A stretch of DNA of 64,000 nucleotides from Rhodocyclales bacterium GT-UBC (GTDB lineage Bacteria; Pseudomonadota; Gammaproteobacteria; Burkholderiales; Rhodocyclaceae). The stretch spans positions 272,634 through 336,633 of the forward strand of contig QXPY01000005.1 of NCBI GenBank assembly GCA_003583745.1, read 5' to 3'. The translations under genes and the position numbers were made by a program. The notes under the pieces were generated by a model that did not search any database, was not told where the DNA came from, and saw only the letters and a list, made by a program, of their open reading frames with translations. Positions 1 through 9,473 of this stretch are shown piece by piece (position 1 is the first letter of the stretch; each line of letters begins with the position of its first letter).

Positions 1-89
1 ACAAAACCGATCGCGTCCGCCCCCGCCGCCACGGCGGCTTTGACATCCTCTTCGCGCGTCAGGCCGCAAATCTTGATACGTGTCTTCAC
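1..89 (-). CDS. trpF: Phosphoribosylanthranilate isomerase, N-terminal part (cut by window edge)
   Basis: Reading leftwards from a GTG at 89-87, the frame begins V-K-T-R-I-K-I-C-G-L-T-R and continues to A-G-A-D-A-I-G-F-V. This is the characteristic N terminus of TrpF, the tryptophan-pathway isomerase that converts phosphoribosylanthranilate to CdRP; the conserved KICG segment carries the catalytic Cys. The GTG overlaps the truA stop codon in a GTGA (86-89), which implies translational coupling. Only about 29 codons are inside the window. Confidence 0.9.
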   Translation of the reverse strand, partial: MKTRIKICGLTREEDVKAAVAAGADAIGF

Positions 90-874
90 CGGAACACCCC
101 ATCGAGAAAGTCGTCTTCGGGATCAGGCAATCCCCAGTGTGGCTCGTAAATCGGCCCGCGGAAATACAGCCCGTCCGGCGAAAAGGTCGGCGCCGCCGCA
201 GTACGGTCCCGGGCCATCAGCAACTCATCAACCCAGGCCGCCGGCTGATTGCCTTTACCGACATAAACCAGGCTCCCCACCAGATTACGCACCATATGGT
301 GCAGAAAGGCAGTTGCCTCGAAATCGAAGACCAGCAGGTTGCCAAAACGCCGCACGTCGGCTCGCGTCATGGTTTTGACCGGCGACTTGGCCTGGCAATG
401 GGCTGCCCGGAATGCCGAAAAATCATGCTCGCCCAACAAACGGGCGGCAGCATCCTGCATTGCCGCCAGATCGAGCGGCAGATGAAACCAGCCCAGACGC
501 CCTTGCCACAACCCCGGCCGTTGCGGCCGATTGAGCAGGAGATAGCGATAACGCCGCCCACGCGCACTGAACCGGGCATGAAACTCATCGCCAACCGGCA
601 AGGCCCAGCGCACGGCGACACCGTCTGGCAGATGCGAATTGACACCACGCACCCAGGCAGTGAGCGGTCGCTCGACCAGCGTATCGAAATGCACGACCTG
701 GTGACTGGCATGCACCCCGGCATCGGTCCGTCCGGCACACAGCACCGAGATTCGCTCACCCGCAATATGGGTTAGCGCAAATTCCAGCACATCCTGTACG
801 GTCTTGCCCTGCGGCTGACTCTGCCAACCATGAAAATCAGTTCCGCAATACTCCAGCCCCAGCGCCACTCTCAC
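86..874 (-). CDS. truA: tRNA pseudouridine(38-40) synthase TruA
   Basis: TruA converts U38-U40 in the anticodon stem of tRNAs to pseudouridine. The catalytic Asp lies in GRTDAGVHA, and the N terminus V-R-V-A-L-G-L-E-Y-C-G-T-D-F-H-G-W is typical of the family. I chose the GTG at 874 because its GTGA overlaps the stop of the upstream gene (873-871) and gives 262 aa, the usual family length. The open frame extends 22 codons further upstream to 940, but that part has no family similarity and lies inside the upstream gene. The 3' end overlaps trpF in the same way, so membrane protein gene, truA and trpF form one coupled transcript. Confidence 0.93.
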   Translation of the reverse strand: MRVALGLEYCGTDFHGWQSQPQGKTVQDVLEFALTHIAGERISVLCAGRTDAGVHASHQVVHFDTLVERPLTAWVRGVNSHLPDGVAVRWALPVGDEFHARFSARGRRYRYLLLNRPQRPGLWQGRLGWFHLPLDLAAMQDAAARLLGEHDFSAFRAAHCQAKSPVKTMTRADVRRFGNLLVFDFEATAFLHHMVRNLVGSLVYVGKGNQPAAWVDELLMARDRTAAAPTFSPDGLYFRGPIYEPHWGLPDPEDDFLDGVFR

Positions 875-1515
875 TGAACCATCACTCCACACAAGGCGGC
901 AATCAAAGCCATCACGAACAAGGTATCGGCCACGCGCCACGGCGGCAATACCAAATGCAACGCATCAGGTCCGCCGATATAACGCACATCACCTGCCAAC
1001 ATCTTTTTCCACGCCCCTTTTTCGTGTTCACGCTGCAAGTTATCAAGCACCAAGGAAAGACGCACCACTCCACGCTCGACGTTAACGCCCAACTTGGTCA
1101 AAGGCAGCATCAACCACCACAACCCGGCAACCAGCCCGTCCCGCCCCTGTCGGGCAAACAGCCAGGCCAACAAGGCCAGCATGCCTGCCAGACGGGCCGC
1201 TTGGACCGACGCCTCTGCCATCCCCTCATAGGTTGGCGCCCAGGTCGAATCAAGCAAGGATTCTCCCGGTGTGTTGTACGCCAGAATCAACCACAACGTA
1301 AGGAACAACCAACGCGCGCGCCGCAGATAGTTGAACCAGACGCGCCACATCTGCGGTGCGCTCAATTGCGCAACGACCACCATCAGCACCAGACCGGGAT
1401 AGTCCAAGTACTGGCAAATGACCACTGCCGCGGCCCAGGCCAACAAAGCACACGCTGGATGCAAATCGGACTCCCAAAATGCACACAGCCCCTTGCGGGG
1501 CCATGTGCCGATCAC
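871..1515 (-). CDS. CbiQ/EcfT-like integral membrane protein
   Basis: A protein of about 214 aa with several hydrophobic segments: two near the N terminus (AWAAAVVI, YPGLVLMVVVAQL), one around WLFLTLWLILAY, one around LAGMLALLAWLF and one at the C terminus. A central charged stretch (VVRLSLVLDNLQREHEKGAW) resembles the cytoplasmic coupling region of EcfT/CbiQ transporter subunits. No ECF ATPase or S component lies nearby, so a transport role is uncertain. It sits 11 bp after fimV and overlaps truA. The start is doubtful: the GTG at 1515 has no clear ribosome binding site, and a TTG about 16 codons inside is preceded by GGGAG. Confidence 0.6.
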   Translation of the reverse strand: MIGTWPRKGLCAFWESDLHPACALLAWAAAVVICQYLDYPGLVLMVVVAQLSAPQMWRVWFNYLRRARWLFLTLWLILAYNTPGESLLDSTWAPTYEGMAEASVQAARLAGMLALLAWLFARQGRDGLVAGLWWLMLPLTKLGVNVERGVVRLSLVLDNLQREHEKGAWKKMLAGDVRYIGGPDALHLVLPPWRVADTLFVMALIAALCGVMVQ

Positions 1516-1526
1516 AAACCGGAATT

Positions 1527-4500
1527 TTACTCGCCTATCCGGTCGAGAATCGAACGCGCCTGCTCGACCAGATCTGCCGGCCCTTCTGCCACGACCTCCT
1601 GAAGCAGCTCCCTGGCCCCCTCCAGATCGCCCATTTCCTCATAAGCCTTGGCGAGATCAAGCTTGGTATTCACCTCTTCCCATTGCGCATCATGCGTCGA
1701 AACCGTCGCACTACTCGCTGATTGAATTGGCTCCGGCAGAGCTTCCGGCGCAACCGATGGCACCACCTCTTCCGCCTTCGTATCCGACTCGGCCGCCAAA
1801 TCCAGATTAATCGAACCGATATCGAACTCAGGCTGCATCATCGGCTGCCCCAGGAAAACTGAATCGGTCAGTTTCACATCGAATTCGAGCGAATCCTCAT
1901 CCATTACACCAACATTGACCGTGGTTGCGATCAGTTCCGGGTTATCTACTTCAAAATCGTTTTCTCGCATGGCTAACGGATTGACCACCGTTGCTGTAGC
2001 ATCTCCCTCAGCCTCAACGTCGGCATCCGGCTTATTGCCTTCGGCCAGATCAAGGTCAAAATCGATATCGGAAGCAGTAACAGCGGGCGACACTTCTTCC
2101 GGCTGCGACAGGTCGTTGCTCCCCGCCTCCGCCGCATCACCCCCCACAAACGTGGAAACAGCCGACTCCATCTCGTCTTCGAAGTCTTCTGCATCGACCT
2201 CCGGATCAATCGAAACAACCAGGGTCCCTTCCGGCGAAAAATCAGGCGGCGCATCTTTATCGTCAAGCGACAGCACTTCCGTGCCCAGATCCACCTCGCC
2301 AACCAGATCGGATGCTGGAGGCGAAATATCGAAACTCAAATCCGAGCCCGTCATCGAAAAATCATCATCCACCCGCAATTCGCCAATCTCGGGCTCCTCG
2401 ACGGCCGGCTGGCTCAATTCATCCACACCACCCAGATCAAAATCCAGTGCCGCAGGCTCGGCGACCGGCTCATCGACAGGAACAGCAGGGGACGCCTCTT
2501 CGATCACCGGCTCGCCAAGATCGAAATCCAGACTCATCACATCGGAAGCCAGATCAACCTCCGGCTCGGCCGGAACCTCAACCACCTCGGCTTCAGGCTC
2601 AGCAGGTTCGGCGAGGACGTGCGTATCAACCGCCTGGCCGAAAGACAACGGACTCTCGACCTCGGGGGCCGCCCCGCCAACCTCTTCGAGGCGTTGCGTC
2701 AGCACATCGGGAATCGCCATCGTGGCCTTGTGGATGGCTTCAGGCGAAGCAACCATAGTTGCGTCCGCATCGAACGCCGAAGCGGCTACGTTTGTTCGAG
2801 CAGCGGAGTAGAGCGGGTTTTCCGGATCAAGGGCTGCACCCAGCGCGGCCGCCTTATCCCAATCCGCACCTACACCACCAGTTTGCGCATACAACTCACT
2901 GGCCAAGGTTTCAAACTGTTTCAAGCTCTTGCGATTCGCATAGATCTCCAGAAGCTTGGCATGAATAGCAGTACGCTGTGGGTCTTTGAGCAACGCCTCA
3001 AGGAGGATTTCCTCAGCCTGAGTATCCCGCCCATAGGCCATGTAGACATCTGCTTCTGCAACCGGATCCACTTCGTCGGTATCGATCGTACCAGGACCGG
3101 TCTGACTGAAATCACCGGTCTGGGGCGGCGTATTTCCGGTATCGACACTTTGCCCACCGGTCATCCGGAACACGGAATTCGGTCCAAGACTGGACGGCCC
3201 CGGTGCCGCCGTCGTTTCCAAGGACGTGCTCTGATTCCGACGACGCTTGAATACGAAATATCCAGCCAGCAAGGCGAGTATTCCGGCGCCCCCGGCCAGA
3301 GGCAAGGGATCCTCCAGCAGAGAATCGACAAACCCCGGCTCCTCGGCCTCAGGCACAACGATCGGAGCTGGCTTTTTCTCAACAACGGGTGGCGCCGGCT
3401 TGGGAGGCTCCGGGGCAACAACCGGCGCTTTCTGCTCTTCCGGCTTGGGTTCATCGACAGGCTTGGCCGATTGCTCGAGCTTCGGCTGATCTTGCGGCTT
3501 GGGCGGCTCGACAACCTTGGGTGGCTCCACCGGCTTAGCAGGCTCGACCGCCTTAGGCTCTTCCTTTTTCACCGCTGCTTGCTGCTGAAGTTCACTCAGC
3601 TTCTGGTTTTTCAACTCAACCAGTTTTTGAAGTTCACCAACATTCTTTTCCAGTTGCGCCAAACGATCCTGGGCCTCCTTCAAGGCCCTGTCCTTGGCAA
3701 TGGCATCCGCTTCACTCAAACCCTTGCCAGCAGAGACAGATTTTCCAGCCACCTCGGTTTTTGAAACCTTGACCTGATCCTTCGCCTGCTCTTCGGGCAA
3801 CTTCTTGTCATCGACCTTGGCGGTAATTTTTCCAGACGATGCCTGAGCACCAGTGTCTTCCTTGGCCGGAGCCTTTGCGGCAGCGGAAGCCAATTTTTGG
3901 CGGTATGCATTCCAGTCCGAGGACTGTGCAACATACACCTTCTTCGCCTCCGCTTCGCTAACCGATTCGACCGTACTTTTATCCGGAACGCCCAAAATGA
4001 CACCGGATTTCAGACGATTGATATTTTTCCCGATAAATGCATCCGGGTTGGCCTGAAAGAGACCAACCAGCATCTGCTCAAGCGACACACCTTCATACTT
4101 GGTCTCAGTAGCGATCTTGCGAAGTGTATCGCCCGGCTGCACCAAACGGCCGCCCTCTACAGACTCCGCCTTGGTCTCTCTGGGAGGCTTGGCGATCGGA
4201 GTCGAGCGCTGCGGGCGCGTGACCGAGGCAGCAGCCCCATCTACAGCAGGCGGAACATCAACAACTTTGGCCTCGGCTACCGTCCCTTGCGAGGCTGCAC
4301 CCTTCTGCGTCACATCCGGCGGATCAAGCAAAAAGGTATATTCGCGCACCAACCTGCCAGCAGGCCAAGACAATTCGACAAGCAGATCAAGAAATGGCTC
4401 GTTGACAGGTTTGACCGACGTCACTTTAACGACGGAAGCGCCATTTGCCCGCTTTTCCACAGAAAAACGCAACTCTCTTAGCACCGAGGCATAGTCGACA

Positions 4501-4730
4501 CCGGCCTGCTTGAAAGCGTCGACGGGTGCCAGACGCGCCGTCATGCCAGCCAATTCATCGCGATTCGCGCCGATCTCGAGCTCCGCTCGCAAAGGTTGCC
4601 CCAAGCCAGAATAAACCGTCAACTTACCTAGGCCGGCGGCTTCAGCCAACCAAGGAGAGAGCGACAAGCAAGAGGCGACAGCAAGCGCAGCCGCACGTTT
4701 TTTGAACCGGGAAGAATTAGTTTCGGTCAC
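1527..4730 (-). CDS. fimV: FimV/HubP-type polar peptidoglycan-binding protein
   Basis: This is a 1067-aa inner-membrane scaffold. Residues 1-31 are a signal sequence (ALAVASCLSLSPWLAEA), followed by the conserved FimV N-terminal domain. A LysM domain lies near 195-250 (LVQPGDTLRKIA). Then come a Lys/Ala/Pro-rich and coiled-coil segment, one transmembrane helix near 475-495 followed by KRRR, a long acidic cytoplasmic region rich in Asp/Glu/Val repeats, and a C-terminal TPR-like motif (LAKAYEEMGDLEGARELLQEV). This matches FimV/HubP, which organise the cell pole and type IV pili. The start is GTG at 4730. The position asd-fimV-truA-trpF is the common proteobacterial one. Confidence 0.92.
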   Translation of the reverse strand: MTETNSSRFKKRAAALAVASCLSLSPWLAEAAGLGKLTVYSGLGQPLRAELEIGANRDELAGMTARLAPVDAFKQAGVDYASVLRELRFSVEKRANGASVVKVTSVKPVNEPFLDLLVELSWPAGRLVREYTFLLDPPDVTQKGAASQGTVAEAKVVDVPPAVDGAAASVTRPQRSTPIAKPPRETKAESVEGGRLVQPGDTLRKIATETKYEGVSLEQMLVGLFQANPDAFIGKNINRLKSGVILGVPDKSTVESVSEAEAKKVYVAQSSDWNAYRQKLASAAAKAPAKEDTGAQASSGKITAKVDDKKLPEEQAKDQVKVSKTEVAGKSVSAGKGLSEADAIAKDRALKEAQDRLAQLEKNVGELQKLVELKNQKLSELQQQAAVKKEEPKAVEPAKPVEPPKVVEPPKPQDQPKLEQSAKPVDEPKPEEQKAPVVAPEPPKPAPPVVEKKPAPIVVPEAEEPGFVDSLLEDPLPLAGGAGILALLAGYFVFKRRRNQSTSLETTAAPGPSSLGPNSVFRMTGGQSVDTGNTPPQTGDFSQTGPGTIDTDEVDPVAEADVYMAYGRDTQAEEILLEALLKDPQRTAIHAKLLEIYANRKSLKQFETLASELYAQTGGVGADWDKAAALGAALDPENPLYSAARTNVAASAFDADATMVASPEAIHKATMAIPDVLTQRLEEVGGAAPEVESPLSFGQAVDTHVLAEPAEPEAEVVEVPAEPEVDLASDVMSLDFDLGEPVIEEASPAVPVDEPVAEPAALDFDLGGVDELSQPAVEEPEIGELRVDDDFSMTGSDLSFDISPPASDLVGEVDLGTEVLSLDDKDAPPDFSPEGTLVVSIDPEVDAEDFEDEMESAVSTFVGGDAAEAGSNDLSQPEEVSPAVTASDIDFDLDLAEGNKPDADVEAEGDATATVVNPLAMRENDFEVDNPELIATTVNVGVMDEDSLEFDVKLTDSVFLGQPMMQPEFDIGSINLDLAAESDTKAEEVVPSVAPEALPEPIQSASSATVSTHDAQWEEVNTKLDLAKAYEEMGDLEGARELLQEVVAEGPADLVEQARSILDRIGE

Positions 4731-4839
4731 GGCGAAACCCTGAGCATCAAAATTGGGAGTTTCAAATTAACATCATGCACTTAGCAATGCAAGCTAAACC
4801 TGCTTCTCATAGACTACCTTTTGCATATTCCCAACAAAT

Positions 4840-4870
4840 AAAATGCCGGGGTCGAAACCCCGGCATTTTT
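4840..4870 (-). terminator. Intrinsic terminator after asd
   Basis: AATGCCGGGG and CCCCGGCATT form a long stem with a short TCGAAA-type loop. On the minus strand it is followed by TTTTATTT. It lies 17 bp past the asd stop and ends the leu-asd transcript before fimV, whose own start is at 4730. Confidence 0.85.
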
Positions 4871-4886
4871 GCTGAAAATCTGACGA

Positions 4887-6020
4887 TCAGGCGTCGAGCA
4901 AAATCCGCAGCATGCGACGCAGCGGCTCGGCTGCGCCCCACAGCAATTGGTCGCCGCAGGTGAAGGCGGCCAGGTATTCCGGCCCCATAGCCATCTTGTG
5001 CAGACGCCCAACCGGCACCGTCAAGGTTCCGGTTACTGCAGCAGGCGTCAACTCGCGCTCGGAAATCTCACGGTCATTTGGCACAACCTTGGCCCAGGGA
5101 TTGGCTTTGGCCAAAATGTCGCTGATTTCATCCAGCGGCACATCCTTCTTCAGCTTGATGGTCAGCGCCTGGCTGTGGCAGCGCATGGCACCGATACGCA
5201 CGCACAGGCCATCGATGGGGATCGAGCCTGCTGTACGGAAAGCCGGCTTGCCGAGGATCTTGTTGCATTCTGCACCGCCCTTCCACTCTTCCTTGGATTG
5301 GCCATTCTCATAAGGCACATCGATCCAGGGAATCAAGGAACCGGCAAGCGGCGTATTGCGGAAGTTCTTTTTCGGGAAGGCATCCGAGCGAATGGTTTCG
5401 GCAACCTTGCGGTCGATGTCGAGAATGGCGGAAGCCGGATCGGCCAGCAGGTCGGCCACGGAGGAATGGATCGCGCCCATCTGGGCAATCAGTTCGCGCA
5501 TGTTTTGCGCGCCGGCACCGGATGCGGCCTGATATGTCATGGAGGTCGCCCATTCGATCAGGTCGTTCTGGAACAGGCCGCCAAGGCCCATCAGCATCAG
5601 CGAGACGGTACAGTTGCCACCGATCCAGTTCTTGCCACCCTTGGCCAATGCGTCCTTGATGACGTGCATGTTGACCGGGTCAAGGACGATCACGGCATCG
5701 TCGGCCATGCGCAACGAGGAAGCCGCATCGATCCAGTGACCATTCCAACCGGCAGCACGCAGTTTCGGGAAAACTTCCTTGGTGTAGTCGCCACCTTGGC
5801 AGGTGATGATGATTTCACAGGCTTTCAACGCATCAATCGAGGATGCATCCTGCAGCGGCAGGGAAGCCTCCTTGCCACCGAACACCGGGGCCTTGCCGCC
5901 GGCAGCCGAGGTGGAAAAATACACCGGATCGATAAAGGCGAAATCGCCTTCTTCGACCATGCGCTGCATCAGCACGGAACCAACCATGCCGCGCCAACCG
6001 ACCAGACCAACCTTCTTCAT
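4887..6020 (-). CDS. asd: Aspartate-semialdehyde dehydrogenase
   Basis: Asd makes aspartate semialdehyde from aspartyl phosphate with NADPH, at the branch point to lysine, diaminopimelate, threonine and methionine. The N-terminal [14 protein letters not shown] is the NADP-binding loop, [17 protein letters not shown] holds the catalytic Cys, and [15 protein letters not shown] holds the catalytic His region. At 377 aa it belongs to the longer gammaproteobacterial-type Asd. The ATG at 6020 is preceded by GGAGAG. It lies 51 bp after leuB and precedes a strong terminator, so it is probably the last gene of the leu operon. dapA, which uses its product, is in the same window at about 24.1 kb. Confidence 0.96.
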   Translation of the reverse strand: MKKVGLVGWRGMVGSVLMQRMVEEGDFAFIDPVYFSTSAAGGKAPVFGGKEASLPLQDASSIDALKACEIIITCQGGDYTKEVFPKLRAAGWNGHWIDAASSLRMADDAVIVLDPVNMHVIKDALAKGGKNWIGGNCTVSLMLMGLGGLFQNDLIEWATSMTYQAASGAGAQNMRELIAQMGAIHSSVADLLADPASAILDIDRKVAETIRSDAFPKKNFRNTPLAGSLIPWIDVPYENGQSKEEWKGGAECNKILGKPAFRTAGSIPIDGLCVRIGAMRCHSQALTIKLKKDVPLDEISDILAKANPWAKVVPNDREISERELTPAAVTGTLTVPVGRLHKMAMGPEYLAAFTCGDQLLWGAAEPLRRMLRILLDA

Positions 6021-6071
6021 GACTAACTCTCCAAGTGAATCCCGTATTAACGCGCGAACCCGACGATCCGC

Positions 6072-7127
6072 TTACGCCAGCGCCGCAAGAACTGCGTCGC
6101 CCATTTCCTTTGTGCCTACCTTGTTGGTACCGCGCTCGTAGATATCGCCAGTGCGATAACCTTGGGCCAGTACTTTTTTGACCGCATTTTCGACACGCAG
6201 TGCCTGCTCTTCCAGACCGAAGGTGTAGCGCAGCATCATCGCGGCCGACAGGATGGTGGCCAGAGGGTTGGCAACACCCTTGCCGGCGATATCCGGCGCC
6301 GAGCCGTGCGAAGGCTCGTAGAGGCCCTTATTTTTGTCGTCCAGGGAAGCCGACGGCAGCATGCCGATGGAACCGGTCAGCATCGAGGCTTCGTCCGAAA
6401 GAATGTCGCCGAACATGTTGCCAGTGACCATCACGTCAAATTGCTTTGGTGCCTTGACCAACTGCATCGCCGCGTTATCGACCAGCATGTGGCTGAGTTC
6501 GACATCCGGATAATCGTGGGCGATCTCGATCATCACGTCACGCCAGAGCTGCGTGCATTCAAGCACGTTCATCTTGTCCACCGAACACAGCTTCTTGTTG
6601 CGCTTTTGCGCCGCCTGGAAGGCGACGTGACCGATACGGCGGATTTCCGACTCGCTATACACCATCGTGTTGAAGCCGACGCGCTCACCGTTCTCTTCGC
6701 GCACGCCACGCGGCTGGCCGAAGTAGATATCGCCGGTCAGCTCACGCACGATCAGGATATCCAGCCCGGCGACGACTTCAGGCTTCAAGGTCGAGGCATT
6801 GGCCAGTTCCGGATAAAGAATGGCCGGGCGCAGATTGGCAAACAGGTTCAGATCCTTGCGAATGCCAAGCAGGCCGCGCTCCGGACGCTTTTCGCGCGGC
6901 AAGCCATCCCATTGCGGGCCACCGACTGCACCGAGCAATACAGCGTCAGCCTCGCGGGCCAGCTTCTGGGTTGCTTCCGGATAGGGATTTCCGGTGGCAT
7001 CGACTGCGCCACCGCCCAGCAAAGCCTCTTCCATCTCGAACTTGAGATCGAGGGCATTCAACACCCGTACCGCTTCAGCGGTAATTTCCGGACCGATGCC
7101 GTCACCCGGCAAAACACAAATCTTCAT
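6072..7127 (-). CDS. leuB: 3-isopropylmalate dehydrogenase
   Basis: LeuB oxidatively decarboxylates 3-isopropylmalate with NAD+ in leucine synthesis. Family marks are [15 protein letters not shown] at the N terminus, [13 protein letters not shown], the substrate-binding [14 protein letters not shown], the catalytic [10 protein letters not shown] region and the C-terminal [14 protein letters not shown]. The length of 351 aa is normal. It starts 12 bp after leuD and is preceded by AAGGA. Confidence 0.96.
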   Translation of the reverse strand: MKICVLPGDGIGPEITAEAVRVLNALDLKFEMEEALLGGGAVDATGNPYPEATQKLAREADAVLLGAVGGPQWDGLPREKRPERGLLGIRKDLNLFANLRPAILYPELANASTLKPEVVAGLDILIVRELTGDIYFGQPRGVREENGERVGFNTMVYSESEIRRIGHVAFQAAQKRNKKLCSVDKMNVLECTQLWRDVMIEIAHDYPDVELSHMLVDNAAMQLVKAPKQFDVMVTGNMFGDILSDEASMLTGSIGMLPSASLDDKNKGLYEPSHGSAPDIAGKGVANPLATILSAAMMLRYTFGLEEQALRVENAVKKVLAQGYRTGDIYERGTNKVGTKEMGDAVLAALA

Positions 7128-7139
7128 CGTTTTTCCTTA

Positions 7140-7778
7140 TTACGCAAACAGCCAGGGCTGGTTGATACGGCGCTTTTCTTCAAACTCACGAATTTTCTCG
7201 GCATGGCGCAAAGTCAGGCCAATATCGTCCCAACCATTGAGCAGGCATTCCTTGCGGAAGGCGTCGATCTGGAATGGAATGCCGTAGCCATCCGGGCGAA
7301 CCACTGCCTGGGCCGGCAAATCGACTACCAGCTTGTAGCCTGGCGTTGCTTCGACCTGCTGGAACAATGCCTCGATCTCGGATGCCGGCAAAACGATGGG
7401 CAGGATGCCGTTCTTGAAGCAATTGTTGAAAAAGATATCGGCGAAGGACTCGGCAATGATGGCCTGAAAACCGAAATCGAGCAGAGCCCAGGGCGCATGC
7501 TCGCGCGAACTGCCACAACCGAAATTGGCTCGGGTCAGAAGCACCTGAGCGCCCTGGTAACGCGGCTGGTTGAGCACGAAATTCGGGTTCTTCGGCCGAC
7601 CGGAATTGTCCTGCCCAGGCTGACCGACATCCATGTAACGCCATTCGTCGAAGGCATTCGGACCGAAACCCGAGCGCTTAATCGACTTCAGAAACTGCTT
7701 GGGAATGATCGCATCGGTATCGACGTTGTTACGGTCAAGCGGCGCTACCAAGCCTTCCAGACGAACAAATTTATCCAT
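7140..7778 (-). CDS. leuD: 3-isopropylmalate dehydratase small subunit
   Basis: LeuD is the swivel subunit that joins LeuC to form isopropylmalate isomerase. The sequence shows [21 protein letters not shown] and [14 protein letters not shown], both diagnostic. The length is 212 aa. Its ATG overlaps the stop of the small lipoprotein gene by one base (TAATG at 7776-7780), so its translation is coupled to that gene rather than directly to leuC. Confidence 0.96.
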   Translation of the reverse strand: MDKFVRLEGLVAPLDRNNVDTDAIIPKQFLKSIKRSGFGPNAFDEWRYMDVGQPGQDNSGRPKNPNFVLNQPRYQGAQVLLTRANFGCGSSREHAPWALLDFGFQAIIAESFADIFFNNCFKNGILPIVLPASEIEALFQQVEATPGYKLVVDLPAQAVVRPDGYGIPFQIDAFRKECLLNGWDDIGLTLRHAEKIREFEEKRRINQPWLFA

Positions 7779-8026
7779 TATTCCACCACCTTCTGCACGG
7801 CCTCGCCTGACTTCTTCAAGGCTCCGCCAACCGCCTCGCCGCCCTTCTGCAGGGCACCGCCGACGACTTCTCCTGTCTTGTTCAAGGCGCTGCCAACGGC
7901 CTCGCCACCTTTATGCAGCGCCTCTCCGGTCACTTCTGCACCATGCGCAACATCCTTCTTGACCCCCTGCGCCGTATTGCAAGCGGCAAGGAGAATCGCC
8001 ATCCAGGCAAGTAGCATCAAGCGCAT
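7778..8026 (-). CDS. Small entericidin-like repeat lipoprotein inside the leu operon
   Basis: An 82-aa protein starting [17 protein letters not shown], a signal peptide with lipobox LAAC, so it should be lipidated on Cys. The mature part consists of four 11-residue units of the form G-x-A-L-x-K-x-G-E-x-V, which predicts an amphipathic helix. The ATG at 8026 has a GAGG site just upstream and lies 10 bp after the leuC stop; the frame is open further upstream but only inside leuC. Small entericidin-type lipoproteins between leuC and leuD occur in other betaproteobacteria as far as I recall. The function is unknown and no link to leucine synthesis is evident. Confidence 0.8.
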   Translation of the reverse strand: MRLMLLAWMAILLAACNTAQGVKKDVAHGAEVTGEALHKGGEAVGSALNKTGEVVGGALQKGGEAVGGALKKSGEAVQKVVE

Positions 8027-8036
8027 GAACGAACCC

Positions 8037-9443
8037 TCAGAGGACATCCCGGACATCGGCGAAATGACCGGCAATCGCCGCCGCCGCCGCCATCGCCGGG
8101 CTGACCAAGTGTGTACGCCCGCCCGGTCCCTGACGTCCTTCGAAGTTGCGGTTCGAGGTCGAGGCACAACGCTCGCCCGGCTCCAGGCGGTCGGCATTCA
8201 TCGCCAGACACATCGAGCAACCCGGCTCACGCCATTCAAATCCGGCGGCCAAAAAGACCTTGTCGAGCCCCTCGGCCTCGGCCTGGCGCTTGACCAAGCC
8301 TGACCCCGGTACGGCCAGGGCCAGCTTGACCGTTGCCGCGACGTGCCGCCCCTTGAGAACGCTTGCCGCCTCGCGCAAATCCTCGATCCGCGAATTGGTA
8401 CAGGAACCAATGAAAACCTTGTCCACCGGGATATTCTTGATCGGCGTATTCGGGTTCAGACCCATGTACTGCAAGGCCCGCTCCATGCCCTCGCGCTTGA
8501 CCGGGTCGGCCTGCTTGGCGGGATCCGGCACGACCGCATCGATTGCCACAACCATCTCCGGCGAAGTTCCCCAAGTCACCTGCGGACGGATGTCCTCAGC
8601 CTTCAGGGTAACAACACGATCGAACTGTGCGCCGGCATCCGAATGCAGGGTCTGCCAGTAAGCCACGGCCTTATCCCAGACATCGCCCTTCGGCGAGAAC
8701 GGACGGCCGCGCAGGTAATTGATCGTCGTCTCATCAACCGCCACGAAGCCCATGCGCGCGCCGCCTTCGATGGCCATGTTGCACAGAGTCATGCGCCCTT
8801 CCATGGAAAGACTGCGAATGGCGCTGCCGCCGAACTCGATGGCGTAACCGGTACCACCGGCAGTACCGATCGTGCCGATGATCGCCAGCGCGACATCCTT
8901 GGCGGTCACGCCCTTGCCTAGCGTGCCTTCGACGGCAACCAGCATGGTTTTCGACTTCTTCTGCAACAGGCATTGCGTCGCCAGTACGTGCTCGACCTCG
9001 GAGGTACCGATGCCATGCGCCAGACAGGCGAATGCACCATGCGTCGAGGTATGCGAATCGCCGCAAACGACCGTCATGCCCGGCAAGGTGGCGCCGTTTT
9101 CAGGGCCGACGACGTGAAGAATCCCCATCCGCTGGTCCTTGAACGGGAAATAGGCCAAGGCACCGACCTCGCGGATATTGGCATCCAGCGTCTCGACCTG
9201 CTGACGGGAAATCGGGTCCTTGATGCCCTCTTCCCAATGATCGGTCGGCGTATTGTGATCGGGTGTTGCAACAATCGAGGAAACGCGCCACGGCTTGCGT
9301 CCAGCCAGCTTGAGGCCTTCAAAGGCCTGCGGGCTAGTCACTTCGTGCACCAGATGGCGGTCAATATAGAGAAGCGCCGTGCCGTCCTCTTCCTGATGGA
9401 CGACGTGGTTCTCCCAGAGCTTATCGTAGAGTGTCTTCGGCAT
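8037..9443 (-). CDS. leuC: 3-isopropylmalate dehydratase large subunit
   Basis: LeuC is the aconitase-type [4Fe-4S] subunit of isopropylmalate isomerase. Cluster and active-site motifs are present: [32 protein letters not shown], and [32 protein letters not shown] in the C-terminal third (two Cys ligands). The length of 468 aa is normal. It is the first leu gene, 30 bp downstream of the MFS gene on the same strand. No leucine leader peptide was found in front of it. Confidence 0.96.
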   Translation of the reverse strand: MPKTLYDKLWENHVVHQEEDGTALLYIDRHLVHEVTSPQAFEGLKLAGRKPWRVSSIVATPDHNTPTDHWEEGIKDPISRQQVETLDANIREVGALAYFPFKDQRMGILHVVGPENGATLPGMTVVCGDSHTSTHGAFACLAHGIGTSEVEHVLATQCLLQKKSKTMLVAVEGTLGKGVTAKDVALAIIGTIGTAGGTGYAIEFGGSAIRSLSMEGRMTLCNMAIEGGARMGFVAVDETTINYLRGRPFSPKGDVWDKAVAYWQTLHSDAGAQFDRVVTLKAEDIRPQVTWGTSPEMVVAIDAVVPDPAKQADPVKREGMERALQYMGLNPNTPIKNIPVDKVFIGSCTNSRIEDLREAASVLKGRHVAATVKLALAVPGSGLVKRQAEAEGLDKVFLAAGFEWREPGCSMCLAMNADRLEPGERCASTSNRNFEGRQGPGGRTHLVSPAMAAAAAIAGHFADVRDVL

Positions 9444-9473
9444 GGAGCAGAAATAGGGCCGTAAAGCGCCAGA

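Noticed and set aside
1486..1500. GCCCC-TTGCG-GGGC hairpin as a terminator
   Set aside because: It lies inside the 5' part of the EcfT-like frame and has no T run; the similar one at 19619 is better placed.
2619..3764. 381-codon open frame antisense to fimV
   Set aside because: It is rich in Arg, Leu and Gly as expected for the reverse of acidic repeat coding sequence; fimV is certain.
6162..8303. 713-codon open frame on the plus strand
   Set aside because: It is antisense to leuB, leuD and leuC, which have full family motifs. High GC with biased third positions leaves long antisense frames; its product has no recognisable domain.
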